From Actinomycetota bacterium (GTDB lineage Bacteria > Actinomycetota > Acidimicrobiia > Acidimicrobiales > Ilumatobacteraceae): a stretch of DNA of 64,000 bases. A model generated the notes under the pieces. The model did not search any database, was not told the origin of the DNA, and worked only from the letters and a program-made list of their open reading frames with translations. A program made the position numbers and the translations under genes. Shown piece after piece: positions 44,901-54,492 of this stretch. How positions within the stretch are numbered: position 1 is the first letter of the stretch; each line of letters begins with the position of its first letter. Location: NCBI GenBank assembly GCA_030645495.1, contig JAUSLV010000026.1:1-64000 (forward strand), given 5' to 3'.

Positions 44901-46433
44901 ATGAACTCGCTATCCAATCTGATCGACGGTTTCGGCACGGCACTGCAACCCGAGTTTCTGCTGTACTGCGCCGTCGGCGTGTTGCTCGGCACCGCCATCG
45001 GAGTTCTTCCCGGCATCGGGCCAGCGCTCACTATCGCACTGCTGCTCCCGCTCACCTACGACATCGAGCCAACCGCGGCGTTCATCATGTTCGCGGGCAT
45101 CTACTACGGCGCCATGTACGGAGGGTCGACATCATCGATTCTGCTCAACACGCCGGGCGAGTCGGCGTCGGTGGTCACCGCGCTCGAAGGTTTCCAGATG
45201 GCCAAGCGCGGGCGCGGCGGTGCCGCGCTGGCAACGGCCGCTATCGGTTCATTCGTCGCGGGCACCTTGTCGACGATCCTGATCACCTTCATCGGACCCA
45301 CCGCTGGGCGACTGGCCACCAAGTTCCAGCCGGCCGACTACTGCGCGCTGATGGTGCTGGCCTTCGTCAGCGTGGCCGCACTGGTCGGGCGCTCGGCGCT
45401 GCGCGGGCTCATCAGCCTCGGCCTCGGACTGTTCGTAGGGCTGGTGGGCATCGACCAGCTGAGCGGCTCGGCACGGTTTACGTTCGGTCAGGCCAATCTG
45501 CTCGACGGCATCGACGTAGTGGTGGTTGCGGTCGGCCTGTTCGCGGTGGGCGAGGCGCTGCATGCGGCCGCCCACGCTCACAGCCCCGAGGAGATCATTC
45601 CCGTGAATGGCAGGGCGTGGCTGACCAGGGACGACCTGCGGCGATCGTGGAAGCCATGGTTGCGCGGTACGGCGATCGGGTTCCCGATGGGATGCCTCCC
45701 GGCCGGCGGAGCTGAGGTGCCAACGTTCCTCAGCTACGGCATCGAGAAGCAACTCTCCAAGAACAAGGAGGAGTTCGGCAAGGGTGCCATCGAGGGTGTG
45801 GCTGGACCCGAGGCCGCCAACAACGCGGCATTCGGTGGCGTGCTGGTTCCGTTGCTGACGCTTGGCCTGCCCACGTCGGCCACCGCGGCGATCATGCTGA
45901 CGGCCTTCCAGAGTTACAACATCCAGCCGGGGCCGAACCTGTTCGACGAGCAGGGGCCGCTGTTGTGGGCGCTCATCGCCAGCATGTACATCGGAAACGT
46001 GATGCTGGTCATGCTCAACCTGCCGCTGGTACGGGTGTGGGTGAAGCTGCTGGCCATTCCCCGGCCGCTGCTCTACGCCTGCATCCTGGTGTTTGCCACG
46101 CTCGGTGTGTTCAGCGCCTCGCGCAATCCGAATGACCTATATCTGATGGTTGGTATCGGCGTGGTCGGCTACGGCATGCGCTACTTCGACATTCCGGTGG
46201 GGCCGATGGTGCTGGGGCTCATTTTGGGGCCGCTGATCGAGGCGCAGCTGCGACGGACATTGTCGATCAGCCAGGGTGACTGGTCGGTATTCGTCGACCG
46301 TCCACTGTCGCTGAGCATCCTCATCGTCGCCCTGCTGGCCGCGCTGGTGCCGCACGTGCCGCGGTTGGTCAACCGGCTGCGCGGACGTGCGTCGGCGGGG
46401 CGCCTGATTCTGGGCGACGCCGAGAGCGACTGA
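44901..46433 (+). CDS. tctA: Tripartite tricarboxylate transporter large membrane subunit
   Basis: A 510-residue multispanning protein of the TctA family. The family signatures [20 protein letters not shown] and [16 protein letters not shown] (about residues 30-90) and [18 protein letters not shown] are clear. About eleven hydrophobic segments are present. It completes a TctCBA system in the order C-B-A; substrates of this family include citrate and other organic acids, and the actual one is unknown here. Confidence 0.94.
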   Translation: MNSLSNLIDGFGTALQPEFLLYCAVGVLLGTAIGVLPGIGPALTIALLLPLTYDIEPTAAFIMFAGIYYGAMYGGSTSSILLNTPGESASVVTALEGFQMAKRGRGGAALATAAIGSFVAGTLSTILITFIGPTAGRLATKFQPADYCALMVLAFVSVAALVGRSALRGLISLGLGLFVGLVGIDQLSGSARFTFGQANLLDGIDVVVVAVGLFAVGEALHAAAHAHSPEEIIPVNGRAWLTRDDLRRSWKPWLRGTAIGFPMGCLPAGGAEVPTFLSYGIEKQLSKNKEEFGKGAIEGVAGPEAANNAAFGGVLVPLLTLGLPTSATAAIMLTAFQSYNIQPGPNLFDEQGPLLWALIASMYIGNVMLVMLNLPLVRVWVKLLAIPRPLLYACILVFATLGVFSASRNPNDLYLMVGIGVVGYGMRYFDIPVGPMVLGLILGPLIEAQLRRTLSISQGDWSVFVDRPLSLSILIVALLAALVPHVPRLVNRLRGRASAGRLILGDAESD

Positions 46434-46543
46434 AGCGACGGATGTGGCACGTGGCGCCAGCAGACCACTCCCCGAATCACTACCCGGATCGAGGGGCCAA
46501 CGACCCCTGTGCGATTGGCGACCGCACCGTAGACTCCAATGCC

Positions 46544-49198
46544 GTGACCTACGTGTATGCCTTCGACCACAAGCACCGCCGCCCGCCCATGGAGTACAAG
46601 GATCTCCTCGGTGGAAAGGGCGCCAACCTCGCAGAAATGACGAGCGTGCTGAAGCTGCCCGTACCCCCGGGCTTCACCATCTCCACCGACGCTTGCCGCG
46701 ACTACATGAAGGGCGGCTGGCCCGAAGGCCTCGACGAAGAGATCGCCACCCAGGTCTTCAAGCTGGAGAAGACCATGGGCCGCAAGCTGGGCGACCCGTT
46801 CGACCCGCTGCTCGTGTCCGTGCGCTCCGGCGCCAAGTTCTCGATGCCGGGCATGATGGACACCGTCCTCAACCTGGGTCTCAACGACGAGAGCGTGAAG
46901 GGCCTGGCCCACGTCACCAACGACGAGCGCTTCGCCTACGACAGCTACCGCCGCTTCATCGCGATGTACGGCCGCATCGTGCTGGGCGTCGACGGCGAGC
47001 TGTTCGACCACCCGCTCGAGGCTGCCAAGCAGAAGGCTCGCGTGAAGAGCGATGCCGAGCTGTCGGCGGCCGCCCTCAAGGACCTGTGCAAGCAGTACCA
47101 GGCGGTCGTGAAGAAGGCCACCCGCAAGCCCTTCCCGCAGAAGCCGCGCGAGCAGCTTCGCGGCGCGATCGAGGCCGTGTTCGCCAGCTGGAACGGTGCT
47201 CGCGCCATCGCCTACCGCGTGCGCGAGCGCATCAGCCACGATCTCGGCACTGCGGTCAACGTGCAGACGATGGTGTTCGGCAACCGCGACGACAACAGTG
47301 GCACCGGCGTGGGCTTCACCCGCAACGCGGCCACCGGCGACAACAAGCCGTACGGCGACTTCCTCATCAACGCGCAGGGCGAAGACGTGGTGGCGGGTAT
47401 CCGCAACACCGAAGACCTCGACCACATGAAGCTGCACTTCCCCGTGATCCACAAGGAACTGCTCGACATCTTCGCTCGTCTCGAGCGGCACTACACCGAC
47501 ATGTGCGACACCGAGTTCACGATCGAGCAGGGCAAGCTCTGGATGCTGCAGACCCGCGTGGGCAAGCGCACCGGCGCCGCCGCGCTGAAGATGGCCGTCG
47601 ACATGACCAAGTCGCAGGGCAAGTCCGGCGCCAAGTGGAGCATCTCCAAGCAAGAGGCGATCATGCGCGTCGGCGCCGATCACCTCGACCAGGTGCTGCA
47701 CCCGCAGTTCGCCAACAAGGGCAAGGTGCTGGCCAAGGGCCTCGCCGCGTCGCCCGGCGCGGCCGTGGGTCGCGTGTACTTCACCGCCGATCACGCGGTG
47801 GAAGCGCACGAGCGTGGCGAGAAGGTCATCCTGGTGCGTAACGAGACCAGCCCCGAAGACGTGCACGGCATGATGATCAGCCAGGGCATCCTCACCGCTC
47901 GCGGCGGCCTCGTCAGCCACGCTGCCGTGGTGGCCCGTGGTTGGGGCACCCCGGCCATCGTGGGCGCCGAGGCCGTCAAGATCGACGGCAAGTCGTTCCA
48001 CGTGGGCGACGTCGTGGTGAAGGAAGGTGACACGATCAGCATCGACGGCACCACCGGCGAGGTCGTTCTGGGCGCGATGACGTTGGCCGCCGCCGAGCCG
48101 CCGCCCGAGTTCCACAAGATTCTCGAGTGGTCCGATGTCGTGCGCAAGGGCAAGCTGGGCGTGCGCGCCAACGCCGACACCGGCGACGATGCCGCCAACG
48201 CCCGCGAGCTGGGCGCCGAGGGTGTCGGCCTGTGCCGCACCGAGCACATGTTCCTCGCTCCCGACCGCCTGCCGGTCGTGCGTCGCATGATCCTCGCCGA
48301 CACCCCGGAAGAGGAAGAGGCCGCGCTGGCCGAGCTGGGCCGTGTGCAGCAGATCGACTTCGAGGAGATCTTGCTGGCGATGGACGGGCTGCCCGTCACC
48401 GTGCGTCTGCTCGACCCGCCGTTGCACGAGTTCTTGCCGTCGGCCGAGGAGCTGCGCATCAAGCAGGCCACCACCGGCCTCTCGAAGAGCGAGAAGGCCG
48501 AGCTGAAGGCCGCCGAGGAATGGGCCGAGCACAACCCGATGATCGGTACCCGTGGCGTGCGCCTCGGCGTGGTCAAGCCCGGTCTCTACGCGATGCAGGT
48601 GAAGGCCCTCATGGCTGCCGCCGCGGCGCTGCGCAAGAAGGGCAAGAACCCGATCGTCGAAGTGATGATCCCGCTCACCGTCACCCGCGAGGAACTGCAG
48701 TTGGCCCGTGGCTGGGTGCAGACCGAGATCGACAAGGCCACCAAGGGCCTGAAGAACAAGCCGCTCGTCACGATCGGCACGATGATCGAGACCCCGCGTG
48801 CGGCCATCTGCGCCGATCAGATCGCGGAAGAGGCCGACTTCTTCAGCTTCGGCACCAACGACCTCACGCAGATGACGTTCGGCTTCAGCCGCGACGACAT
48901 CGAGAGCAAGATGATGCCCGCCTACCTCGAGCAGGGTTTGCTGAAGCGAAACCCGTTCGAGACCATCGACAAGGACGGCGTGGGCGCGCTCGTCAAGATG
49001 GGTGCCAAGGGCGGCCGCTCGGTCAAGAAGCACCTCAAGCTCGGCGTGTGCGGCGAGCACGGTGGCGACCCGGAGAGCATCGGCCTGTTCTACGAAGCCG
49101 GCTTGGATTACGTCAGCTGCAGCCCGTTCCGCGTGCCGATCGCCCGCCTCGCCGCGGCGCAGGCTGTCATCGGTGGCAGCAAGTCCGACACGAAGTGA
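46544..49198 (+). CDS. ppdK: Pyruvate, phosphate dikinase
   Basis: An 884-residue enzyme interconverting pyruvate, ATP and phosphate with PEP, AMP and pyrophosphate. Domains in order are the ATP-grasp (LLGGKGANLAEMTSVL; SVRSGAKFSMPGMMDTVLNL), the phosphohistidine domain (LTARGGLVSHAAVVARGWG) and the PEP-binding barrel (VGLCRTEHMFL; SFGTNDLTQMTFGFSRDD; GVCGEHGGDPESI). The GTG at 46544 has TAGACT (46530-46535) eight bases upstream; the ATG at 46442 is rejected because the conserved VYAFDHKH begins here. Confidence 0.96.
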   Translation: MTYVYAFDHKHRRPPMEYKDLLGGKGANLAEMTSVLKLPVPPGFTISTDACRDYMKGGWPEGLDEEIATQVFKLEKTMGRKLGDPFDPLLVSVRSGAKFSMPGMMDTVLNLGLNDESVKGLAHVTNDERFAYDSYRRFIAMYGRIVLGVDGELFDHPLEAAKQKARVKSDAELSAAALKDLCKQYQAVVKKATRKPFPQKPREQLRGAIEAVFASWNGARAIAYRVRERISHDLGTAVNVQTMVFGNRDDNSGTGVGFTRNAATGDNKPYGDFLINAQGEDVVAGIRNTEDLDHMKLHFPVIHKELLDIFARLERHYTDMCDTEFTIEQGKLWMLQTRVGKRTGAAALKMAVDMTKSQGKSGAKWSISKQEAIMRVGADHLDQVLHPQFANKGKVLAKGLAASPGAAVGRVYFTADHAVEAHERGEKVILVRNETSPEDVHGMMISQGILTARGGLVSHAAVVARGWGTPAIVGAEAVKIDGKSFHVGDVVVKEGDTISIDGTTGEVVLGAMTLAAAEPPPEFHKILEWSDVVRKGKLGVRANADTGDDAANARELGAEGVGLCRTEHMFLAPDRLPVVRRMILADTPEEEEAALAELGRVQQIDFEEILLAMDGLPVTVRLLDPPLHEFLPSAEELRIKQATTGLSKSEKAELKAAEEWAEHNPMIGTRGVRLGVVKPGLYAMQVKALMAAAAALRKKGKNPIVEVMIPLTVTREELQLARGWVQTEIDKATKGLKNKPLVTIGTMIETPRAAICADQIAEEADFFSFGTNDLTQMTFGFSRDDIESKMMPAYLEQGLLKRNPFETIDKDGVGALVKMGAKGGRSVKKHLKLGVCGEHGGDPESIGLFYEAGLDYVSCSPFRVPIARLAAAQAVIGGSKSDTK

Positions 49199-49204
49199 GT
49201 CACG

Positions 49205-49237
49205 ATCGGGTCGGTCGGGGCTGCCGGCCGGCCCGAT
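49205..49237 (+). terminator. Hairpin after ppdK
   Basis: A fourteen-base stem (49205-49218 with 49224-49237, two G-U pairs) encloses a five-base loop. It lies just after the ppdK stop. The T tract is poor, so termination is likely but not certain. Confidence 0.55.
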
Positions 49238-49272
49238 GACTGGTTCGAATTCCTGAGGATGAGGAGCACAGC

Positions 49273-50004
49273 GTGCAGGTAGCAACTCGGCAAGGCCCCG
49301 CCTACGGCGTAGCGCGGCTCACCCTCGCGGCCAACGAGCCCGTGCGCGTCGAGTCGGGCGCGATGATGGCGATGTCGTCAGGTGTGAACTTGGCGGCCAA
49401 GGCCGAAGGCGGCATCATGAAGTCGCTGAAGCGCGCTGCGCTCGGCGGCGAGAGCTTCTTCGTCAGCACCTACACGGCTCCGCCCGAGGGTGGCTTCGTC
49501 GACGTGGCGGCCCGCCTGCCCGGCGACATCACCACTTACGAGTTCACGCCGGGTCACGCGCTCTTCATCCAGAAGGGTTCGTGGCTGGCGAACGACGTGA
49601 CCGTCACGGTCGACACCCAGTGGGGTGGCTTCAAGAACATGTTCGGCAGCGAGGGCGGGTTCATCATCCGCACCGAGGGCCAGGGCCAGGTCGTGTTCGC
49701 CTGCTACGGCGCGCTGGAAGTGTGGAACCTGGCCGCGGGCCAGTCGCTCACGGTCGACACGGGGCACATGGTGGCCTACGAGGACACCGTCACGATGGCG
49801 ATCCGCAAGGCGAGCGGTGGGGGCCTCATTCAGAGCTTCAAGAGCGGCGAGGGCTTGGTGTTCGACTTCTCCGGCCCTGGCCGTGTGTGGACGCAGACTC
49901 GCAACCCCAACGAGCTGCTGGGCTGGATCCAGAGTGCCCTCGGCACCTCGAACTCCGGCACCGGCATGGGTGGCATCGGCGGCGGAATGTTCGGTAGGGA
50001 CTGA
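49273..50004 (+). CDS. AIM24 family protein
   Basis: A 243-residue beta-rich protein of the AIM24/TIGR00266 family. Seen are LAANEPVRVESGAMMAMSSG, a Gly-rich central region with GALFIQKGSW-like sequence (HALFIQKGSWLAND) and a C-terminal RVWTQTRNPNELLGWIQSAL. The Gly-rich tail ends GMGGIGGGMFGRD. The bacterial function is not established. The GTG start follows GAGGAG by seven bases. It is three bases upstream of the TerC gene. Confidence 0.84.
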   Translation: MQVATRQGPAYGVARLTLAANEPVRVESGAMMAMSSGVNLAAKAEGGIMKSLKRAALGGESFFVSTYTAPPEGGFVDVAARLPGDITTYEFTPGHALFIQKGSWLANDVTVTVDTQWGGFKNMFGSEGGFIIRTEGQGQVVFACYGALEVWNLAAGQSLTVDTGHMVAYEDTVTMAIRKASGGGLIQSFKSGEGLVFDFSGPGRVWTQTRNPNELLGWIQSALGTSNSGTGMGGIGGGMFGRD

Positions 50005-50007
50005 CCG

Positions 50008-51009
50008 ATGCTGATCGCGAGCGAAGGGGGGTCGAGCAAGTTCGTCGACCTCGATGTGTCGGCGTACTGGTGGCTCGGCCTACTGGGGCTGATCGGCGTC
50101 CTGCTGCTCGTCGATCTGCTGGTGGTGCACCGCGAGAGTCACGAGGTGCAAACCCGTGAGGCGGCGATCGAGTCGATCGTCTGGATCTCCATCGGGTTGG
50201 CCTTCGGCCTGGTGGTGTGGTGGGGCTTCGGCGGTGGCGCGGCCGGCGAGTACTACTCGGGCTACCTCATCGAGAAGAGCCTCAGCATCGACAACGTGTT
50301 CGTGTGGGCGCTGATCCTCAGCTACTTCCAGGTGCCACCCAGGTATCAGCACCGCGTGCTGTTCTGGGGCATCTTCGGCGCACTCTTGCTGCGCGCGATC
50401 TTCATCTTCGCCGGTGTGGCCCTCATCGAGAAGTTCGAGTGGGTGCTCTACGTGTTCGGTGCGTTCTTGCTGTTCACCGCCGTGAAGTTGGTGGTGTCGG
50501 AGAACGACCATGTCGACCCATCCACCAGCAAATTCCTCAAGCTGATCCACAAGGTCGTGCCGATGCACGACGAGCTCGACGGTCAGAAGTTGTTCACGCG
50601 CGTCAACGGCAAGCGGTTCGCGACGCCACTGTTCGCCGTGTTGCTGCTCATCGAGATGACCGACGTGTTGTTCGCCGTCGACTCGGTGCCGGCGGTCTTG
50701 GCCGTCAGCCACGAGCAGTTTGTGGTGTTCGCGTCCAACGCGTTCGCGATCCTCGGTCTGCGGGCGTTGTACTTCCTGCTGGCCGACATGCACGCCAAGT
50801 TCAGCTACTTGCAGGAGGGTCTCGCGATCATCCTCGCGTTCGTGGGCGTGAAGATGATGATCAACGAGTGGTACCACATCCCCACGTGGCTCTCCTTGAT
50901 GGTGATCACGATCGTGCTGCTCTCCTCGGTCGGCTTCTCGTTGCGCGTTGCACGCGGAACCGACACCATCGAGATCCCTGAAGATCTGCCACCACCCGAC
51001 GAACGCTGA
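50008..51009 (+). CDS. TerC family integral membrane protein (Alx-like)
   Basis: A 333-residue protein with about nine helices. TerC signatures are YLIEKSLSIDNVFVWALILS with the acidic residues in the membrane, LLLIEMTDVLFAVDSVPAVL, and FASNAFAILGLRALYFLLAD. Members such as Alx and MeeF export manganese; tellurium resistance need not apply. It starts three bases after the AIM24 gene and is likely co-transcribed with it. Confidence 0.92.
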   Translation: MLIASEGGSSKFVDLDVSAYWWLGLLGLIGVLLLVDLLVVHRESHEVQTREAAIESIVWISIGLAFGLVVWWGFGGGAAGEYYSGYLIEKSLSIDNVFVWALILSYFQVPPRYQHRVLFWGIFGALLLRAIFIFAGVALIEKFEWVLYVFGAFLLFTAVKLVVSENDHVDPSTSKFLKLIHKVVPMHDELDGQKLFTRVNGKRFATPLFAVLLLIEMTDVLFAVDSVPAVLAVSHEQFVVFASNAFAILGLRALYFLLADMHAKFSYLQEGLAIILAFVGVKMMINEWYHIPTWLSLMVITIVLLSSVGFSLRVARGTDTIEIPEDLPPPDER

Positions 51010-51062
51010 CAGTCCGTACACCGCCGAACCGGGGCGGGGTGGGCGCCGCTATGGTGCAGCGG

Positions 51063-52811
51063 ATGGCGATCGTGGAGGAGGATCTCGAGCGGTTACGGGC
51101 GTCGCTCGTGCTCTCCGACGTCGTGCAGCAGTACGTGGCCTTGCGTCGTGTCGGTCGCAACTGGGTGGGCCTGTGCCCGTTCCACGCCGAGCGCTCGGGA
51201 TCGTTCAACGTGCGCGACGAAACCGGCCGCTACAAGTGTTTCGGGTGTGGGGCCGGCGGCGACGTGATCAAGTTCGTGCAAGAGATCGAGCACGTCGACT
51301 TCGTGGCCGCGGTGGAGAGCCTTGCCGCCAAGGCGGGCATCCAGCTGCGCTACACCACGGGCGAGGCCGGCGATCGCCAGCGTCAACGCCGCCGCCAACT
51401 GGTGGAGGCGATGGGCAAAGCGGTCGAGTGGTATCACGACCGGCTGCTCAACTCACCCGATGCTCGTGGCGCTCGCGACTACCTGCGCAAGCGCGGCCTG
51501 GCCGGCGACGTCGCCCGCAACTTCAAGCTGGGATACGCGCCGGACGACTGGGATCAGCTGTGCAAGGCGTTGGGCGCGTCGGCCGAGGTGTTGCGCGACA
51601 CCGGCCTGGGGTTCACCAACAAGGCCGGGCGAATGCAGGATTCGTTCCGCGCGCGAGTGATGTTTCCGATCCTCACCGAGAACGGCGATCCGGTGGCCTT
51701 CGGCGGTCGAATCCTGCCGGGTAGCACCGATCCGGCGAAGTACAAGAACTCCTCCGAAACGGCGATCTACGCCAAGTCGAAAACGCTGTACGGGCTGAAC
51801 TGGGCGAAGAACGACGTGGTGGCCGCCGATCAAGTGATCGTGTGCGAGGGCTACACCGACGTGATCGGCTTCCACCGCTCGGGTGTGCGGCGCGCGGTCG
51901 CCACCTGCGGCACGGCGCTCACCGAGGATCACGTGCGCCTGCTGAAGCGCTACGCCAGCCAGGTGGTGCTGGCGTTCGATGCCGATGCCGCCGGCCAGGG
52001 TGCGGCGCAGCGGTTCTACGAGTGGGAAGAGCGCTACCAGGTGCGTGTCAGCGTGGCTCGGTTCCCGGCCGGCAAAGACCCGGGGGAGTTGGCCGTCACC
52101 GACCCGGATGCGCTGCGCGATTCGGTCGAGCACGCGCTGCCGTTCCTCGGCTTTCGCGTCAACCGCGTGCTGAACAGCCGCAAGCTGCAGTCGCCGGAGG
52201 ATCGTGCCCAGGTGGCGGGCGAGGCGATGGCTCTCGTGAACGAGCACCCCAACCCCGAGGTGCGCAAGCTCTACGCCGCGCAAGTGGCCACGCACGTGGG
52301 CATTCCCCCGGGCGACCTCGTGGCGATCGCCGAGCGGCGCACCAAGGCGCCCACGATCAGGGTGGCGCCGGTGCGGCGCATCGGTACCGCCGAGAACGCC
52401 GAGTTCGTGGCGTTGGCGATGCTGCTGCAGCGGTGGGACGACATCGCCCCGTGGCTGGTGGAAGACCTGTTCGCCGACGACATCGCCCGCCGTGCGTTCC
52501 TCGCCGTCGCCGAATCGGGTGGCGCGGTCGAGGCTGCGCTCGAGCTGGCCGACCCCGACGCGCGCGAGTTGCTCGAGCGCGCGTCGGTGGCCGACGTCGA
52601 CGCCGAGCCGGTGATCGAAGCTCGCAACCTGATCGCCGCCGCCACGCGCCGCCGGTTGGCACAGTCCGTTTCATCCACCGAACCGGCGCAATTGCGGTCC
52701 ACGAGTGACGCCCGTCTCGCGTTGGAAGAGATCGACAATTCCGAACAGGCCGATGCCGCCGCGGAGGCATTGCTAGGGTGGCTGCAAGGGGTAGGTGAAG
52801 TGACCGAATGA
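51063..52811 (+). CDS. dnaG: DNA primase
   Basis: A 582-residue primase. The zinc-binding domain has C38, H41, C59 and C62 ([11 protein letters not shown] ... [11 protein letters not shown]). The RNA polymerase core has [20 protein letters not shown], and the Toprim motifs are [11 protein letters not shown] and [10 protein letters not shown]. The C-terminal helicase-binding part is weakly conserved. TATGGT (51050-51055) lies seven bases before the ATG. The stop overlaps the rpoD start by four bases. Confidence 0.96.
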   Translation: MAIVEEDLERLRASLVLSDVVQQYVALRRVGRNWVGLCPFHAERSGSFNVRDETGRYKCFGCGAGGDVIKFVQEIEHVDFVAAVESLAAKAGIQLRYTTGEAGDRQRQRRRQLVEAMGKAVEWYHDRLLNSPDARGARDYLRKRGLAGDVARNFKLGYAPDDWDQLCKALGASAEVLRDTGLGFTNKAGRMQDSFRARVMFPILTENGDPVAFGGRILPGSTDPAKYKNSSETAIYAKSKTLYGLNWAKNDVVAADQVIVCEGYTDVIGFHRSGVRRAVATCGTALTEDHVRLLKRYASQVVLAFDADAAGQGAAQRFYEWEERYQVRVSVARFPAGKDPGELAVTDPDALRDSVEHALPFLGFRVNRVLNSRKLQSPEDRAQVAGEAMALVNEHPNPEVRKLYAAQVATHVGIPPGDLVAIAERRTKAPTIRVAPVRRIGTAENAEFVALAMLLQRWDDIAPWLVEDLFADDIARRAFLAVAESGGAVEAALELADPDARELLERASVADVDAEPVIEARNLIAAATRRRLAQSVSSTEPAQLRSTSDARLALEEIDNSEQADAAAEALLGWLQGVGEVTE

Positions 52812-54082
52812 GCAAGGGGACGTTCGACGTGGCCACTGTGCCGACCCCGTTCGAGGGGGTCGATGCTGGCGAATGGCAAGCGCTGGTCGCGCGCGGCGTG
52901 GCCACGGGGGTACTGCACGCCGATGCCATCGCGCATGTGTTGCGCAAGGTCGAACTCACCCCCGACGTGCTCGTGGGCGTGCAGACCACGCTCGCCGAGT
53001 TGGGCGTCGCGGTCGACGACGGCGTCGACGAACTGCCCGACGAAACGCCTCCGGTGGGCATCGAGCGATCCACCTCGGTGGAAGACACCGAGGGTGTGCT
53101 GGCCCGTCGTCGGCGCCGCCGTTCCGAGCGGATGAACGCCGATCGCGGCGACATGGGGAACACCGCCGACACGGTTCGCATGTACCTGAAGGAGATCGGG
53201 CGCGTCGACCTGTTGACGGTCGACGACGAGCGCCGCCTCGCGCAGGCGATCGACGAGGGCAACAAGGCCGCCGCGTGCATCGATGCCGAGAACGACGGTG
53301 CCGTGCTCGATCCTGCCGAGCAGCGTCGCGTATTGCGCACCATATCCGCCGGCCAGCGCGCCAAGAGCGAGCTGATCCAGGCCAACCTGCGGCTTGTGGT
53401 CAGCATCGCCAAGCGCTACAGCGGCCGCGGCATGCAGTTCCTCGATCTCATCCAGGAGGGCAACCTGGGCCTGATGCGGGCGGTCGACAAGTTCGACCAC
53501 ACGAAGGGCTTCAAGTTCTCCACCTACGCCACGTGGTGGATCCGCCAGGCGATCACCCGCAGCATCGCCGACCAGGCCCGCACCATTCGCATTCCGGTGC
53601 ACATGGTGGAGAGCATGAACCGCGTGCTGCGCACGCAGCGCCAGATGCACCAAGAGCTCGAGCGCGAGCCCACGCTCGACGAGTTGGCCGACCGCTGCGG
53701 CATGACGCTCGATCGGGTGCGCGAGATCCTGCGCATCTCGCAAGACCCGTTGTCGCTCGACTCGCCCGTGGGTGAGGAGGACGACAGCAACCTCGCCGAT
53801 TTCATCGAAGACCTCTCCGCCGACGCCCCTGCCGACATGGCCACGAAGCGGATGCTCACGCAGGCCGTGGAGGAGGCGCTGGGCGAGCTGACCGAACGCG
53901 AGCAGGAGATCGTGCGCATGCGCTTCGGCCTCGACGACGGGCAGGCACGCACGCTGGAAGACGTGGGTAAGGAGTTCGGCGTCACTCGCGAGCGCATCCG
54001 CCAGATCGAAGCGAAGACGTTGGCGAAGTTGCGCCACCCGATGCGCAGCCAGCGGCTGAAAGAGTTTTTGGAGGAGGAGTAA
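52808..54082 (+). CDS. rpoD: Primary sigma factor RpoD/SigA
   Basis: A 424-residue group 1-type sigma factor. Region 1.2 is [20 protein letters not shown]; regions 2.1-2.4 are [40 protein letters not shown] and [20 protein letters not shown]; region 4.2 is [21 protein letters not shown] short charged segment ([12 protein letters not shown]) precedes region 1.2. It is directly coupled to dnaG without rpsU. The recurrent TANNNT boxes in this window fit a housekeeping sigma of this kind. Confidence 0.94.
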   Translation: MSKGTFDVATVPTPFEGVDAGEWQALVARGVATGVLHADAIAHVLRKVELTPDVLVGVQTTLAELGVAVDDGVDELPDETPPVGIERSTSVEDTEGVLARRRRRRSERMNADRGDMGNTADTVRMYLKEIGRVDLLTVDDERRLAQAIDEGNKAAACIDAENDGAVLDPAEQRRVLRTISAGQRAKSELIQANLRLVVSIAKRYSGRGMQFLDLIQEGNLGLMRAVDKFDHTKGFKFSTYATWWIRQAITRSIADQARTIRIPVHMVESMNRVLRTQRQMHQELEREPTLDELADRCGMTLDRVREILRISQDPLSLDSPVGEEDDSNLADFIEDLSADAPADMATKRMLTQAVEEALGELTEREQEIVRMRFGLDDGQARTLEDVGKEFGVTRERIRQIEAKTLAKLRHPMRSQRLKEFLEEE

Positions 54083-54096
54083 TCCGGCCGGGTTGC

Positions 54097-54102
54097 TATC
54101 CT
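54097..54102 (+). promoter_or_regulatory. -10 box of tRNA-Asn
   Basis: TATCCT at 54097-54102 lies 11 bases before the mature tRNA, giving it a promoter separate from the dnaG-rpoD operon. Confidence 0.5.
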
Positions 54103-54113
54103 CAGATCGCCTT

Positions 54114-54186
54114 TCCGAGATAGCTCAGCTGGCAGAGCAGCTGACTGTTAATCAGCGGGTCGCAGGTTCGAGCCCTGCTCTCGGAG
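54114..54186 (+). tRNA. tRNA-Asn (GTT)
   Basis: The acceptor TCCGAGA pairs with TCTCGGA (54179-54185). The anticodon arm GCTGA/TCAGC holds the loop CTGTTAA with anticodon GTT, and the T arm contains GGTTCGAGCCC. The discriminator is G; an exact CCA does not follow. Confidence 0.95.
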
Positions 54187-54198
54187 CCCAGCGCAACC

Positions 54199-54229
54199 GG
54201 TCCGCTTCGTGCGGGCCGTTTGCCGTTTT
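54199..54229 (+). terminator. Terminator after tRNA-Asn
   Basis: GGTCCGC and GCGGGCC form a seven-base stem (one G-U) around TTCGT, followed by GTTTGCCGTTTT. Confidence 0.65.
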
Positions 54230-54246
54230 GGGGTGCCGGCGGCCGG

Positions 54247-54252
54247 TACGGT
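54247..54252 (+). promoter_or_regulatory. -10 box of tRNA-Met
   Basis: TACGGT lies 11 bases before the mature tRNA-Met, the same distance as the box before tRNA-Asn. Confidence 0.45.
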
Positions 54253-54263
54253 GTGGCCCGTTC

Positions 54264-54336
54264 GGGGCGGTAGCTCAGTGGTTAGAGCAGGGGACTCATA
54301 ATCCCTGGGTCGTGGGTTCGATACCCACCCGCCCCA
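54264..54336 (+). tRNA. tRNA-Met (CAT), elongator
   Basis: The acceptor GGGGCGG pairs with CCGCCCC (54329-54335). The anticodon loop CTCATAA (ACTCATAAT context) is typical of elongator tRNA-Met rather than initiator or Ile-CAT. The T arm contains GGTTCGATACC. CCA is not encoded. Confidence 0.92.
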
Positions 54337-54492
54337 CCGGACGAGTCGCCCCGTGATGGACGGCTCATGGGCGTGAGCTTCCAGTCGTTCCCAGGTGGCT
54401 CGCCGTAACCTGAGTGAAGTGGCTGACGAAGGGCTCGCGGTGGTCACGCCGTGGGTGCCGACGGAAGGTGCATCCCCGGAGAGGGGGCGAGT

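Noticed and set aside
46181-49285. A 1034-codon open frame antisense to ppdK
   Set aside because: It mirrors the strong GC third-position bias of ppdK and has His/Gly/Val-rich low-complexity composition with no domain; ppdK is unmistakable on the other strand.
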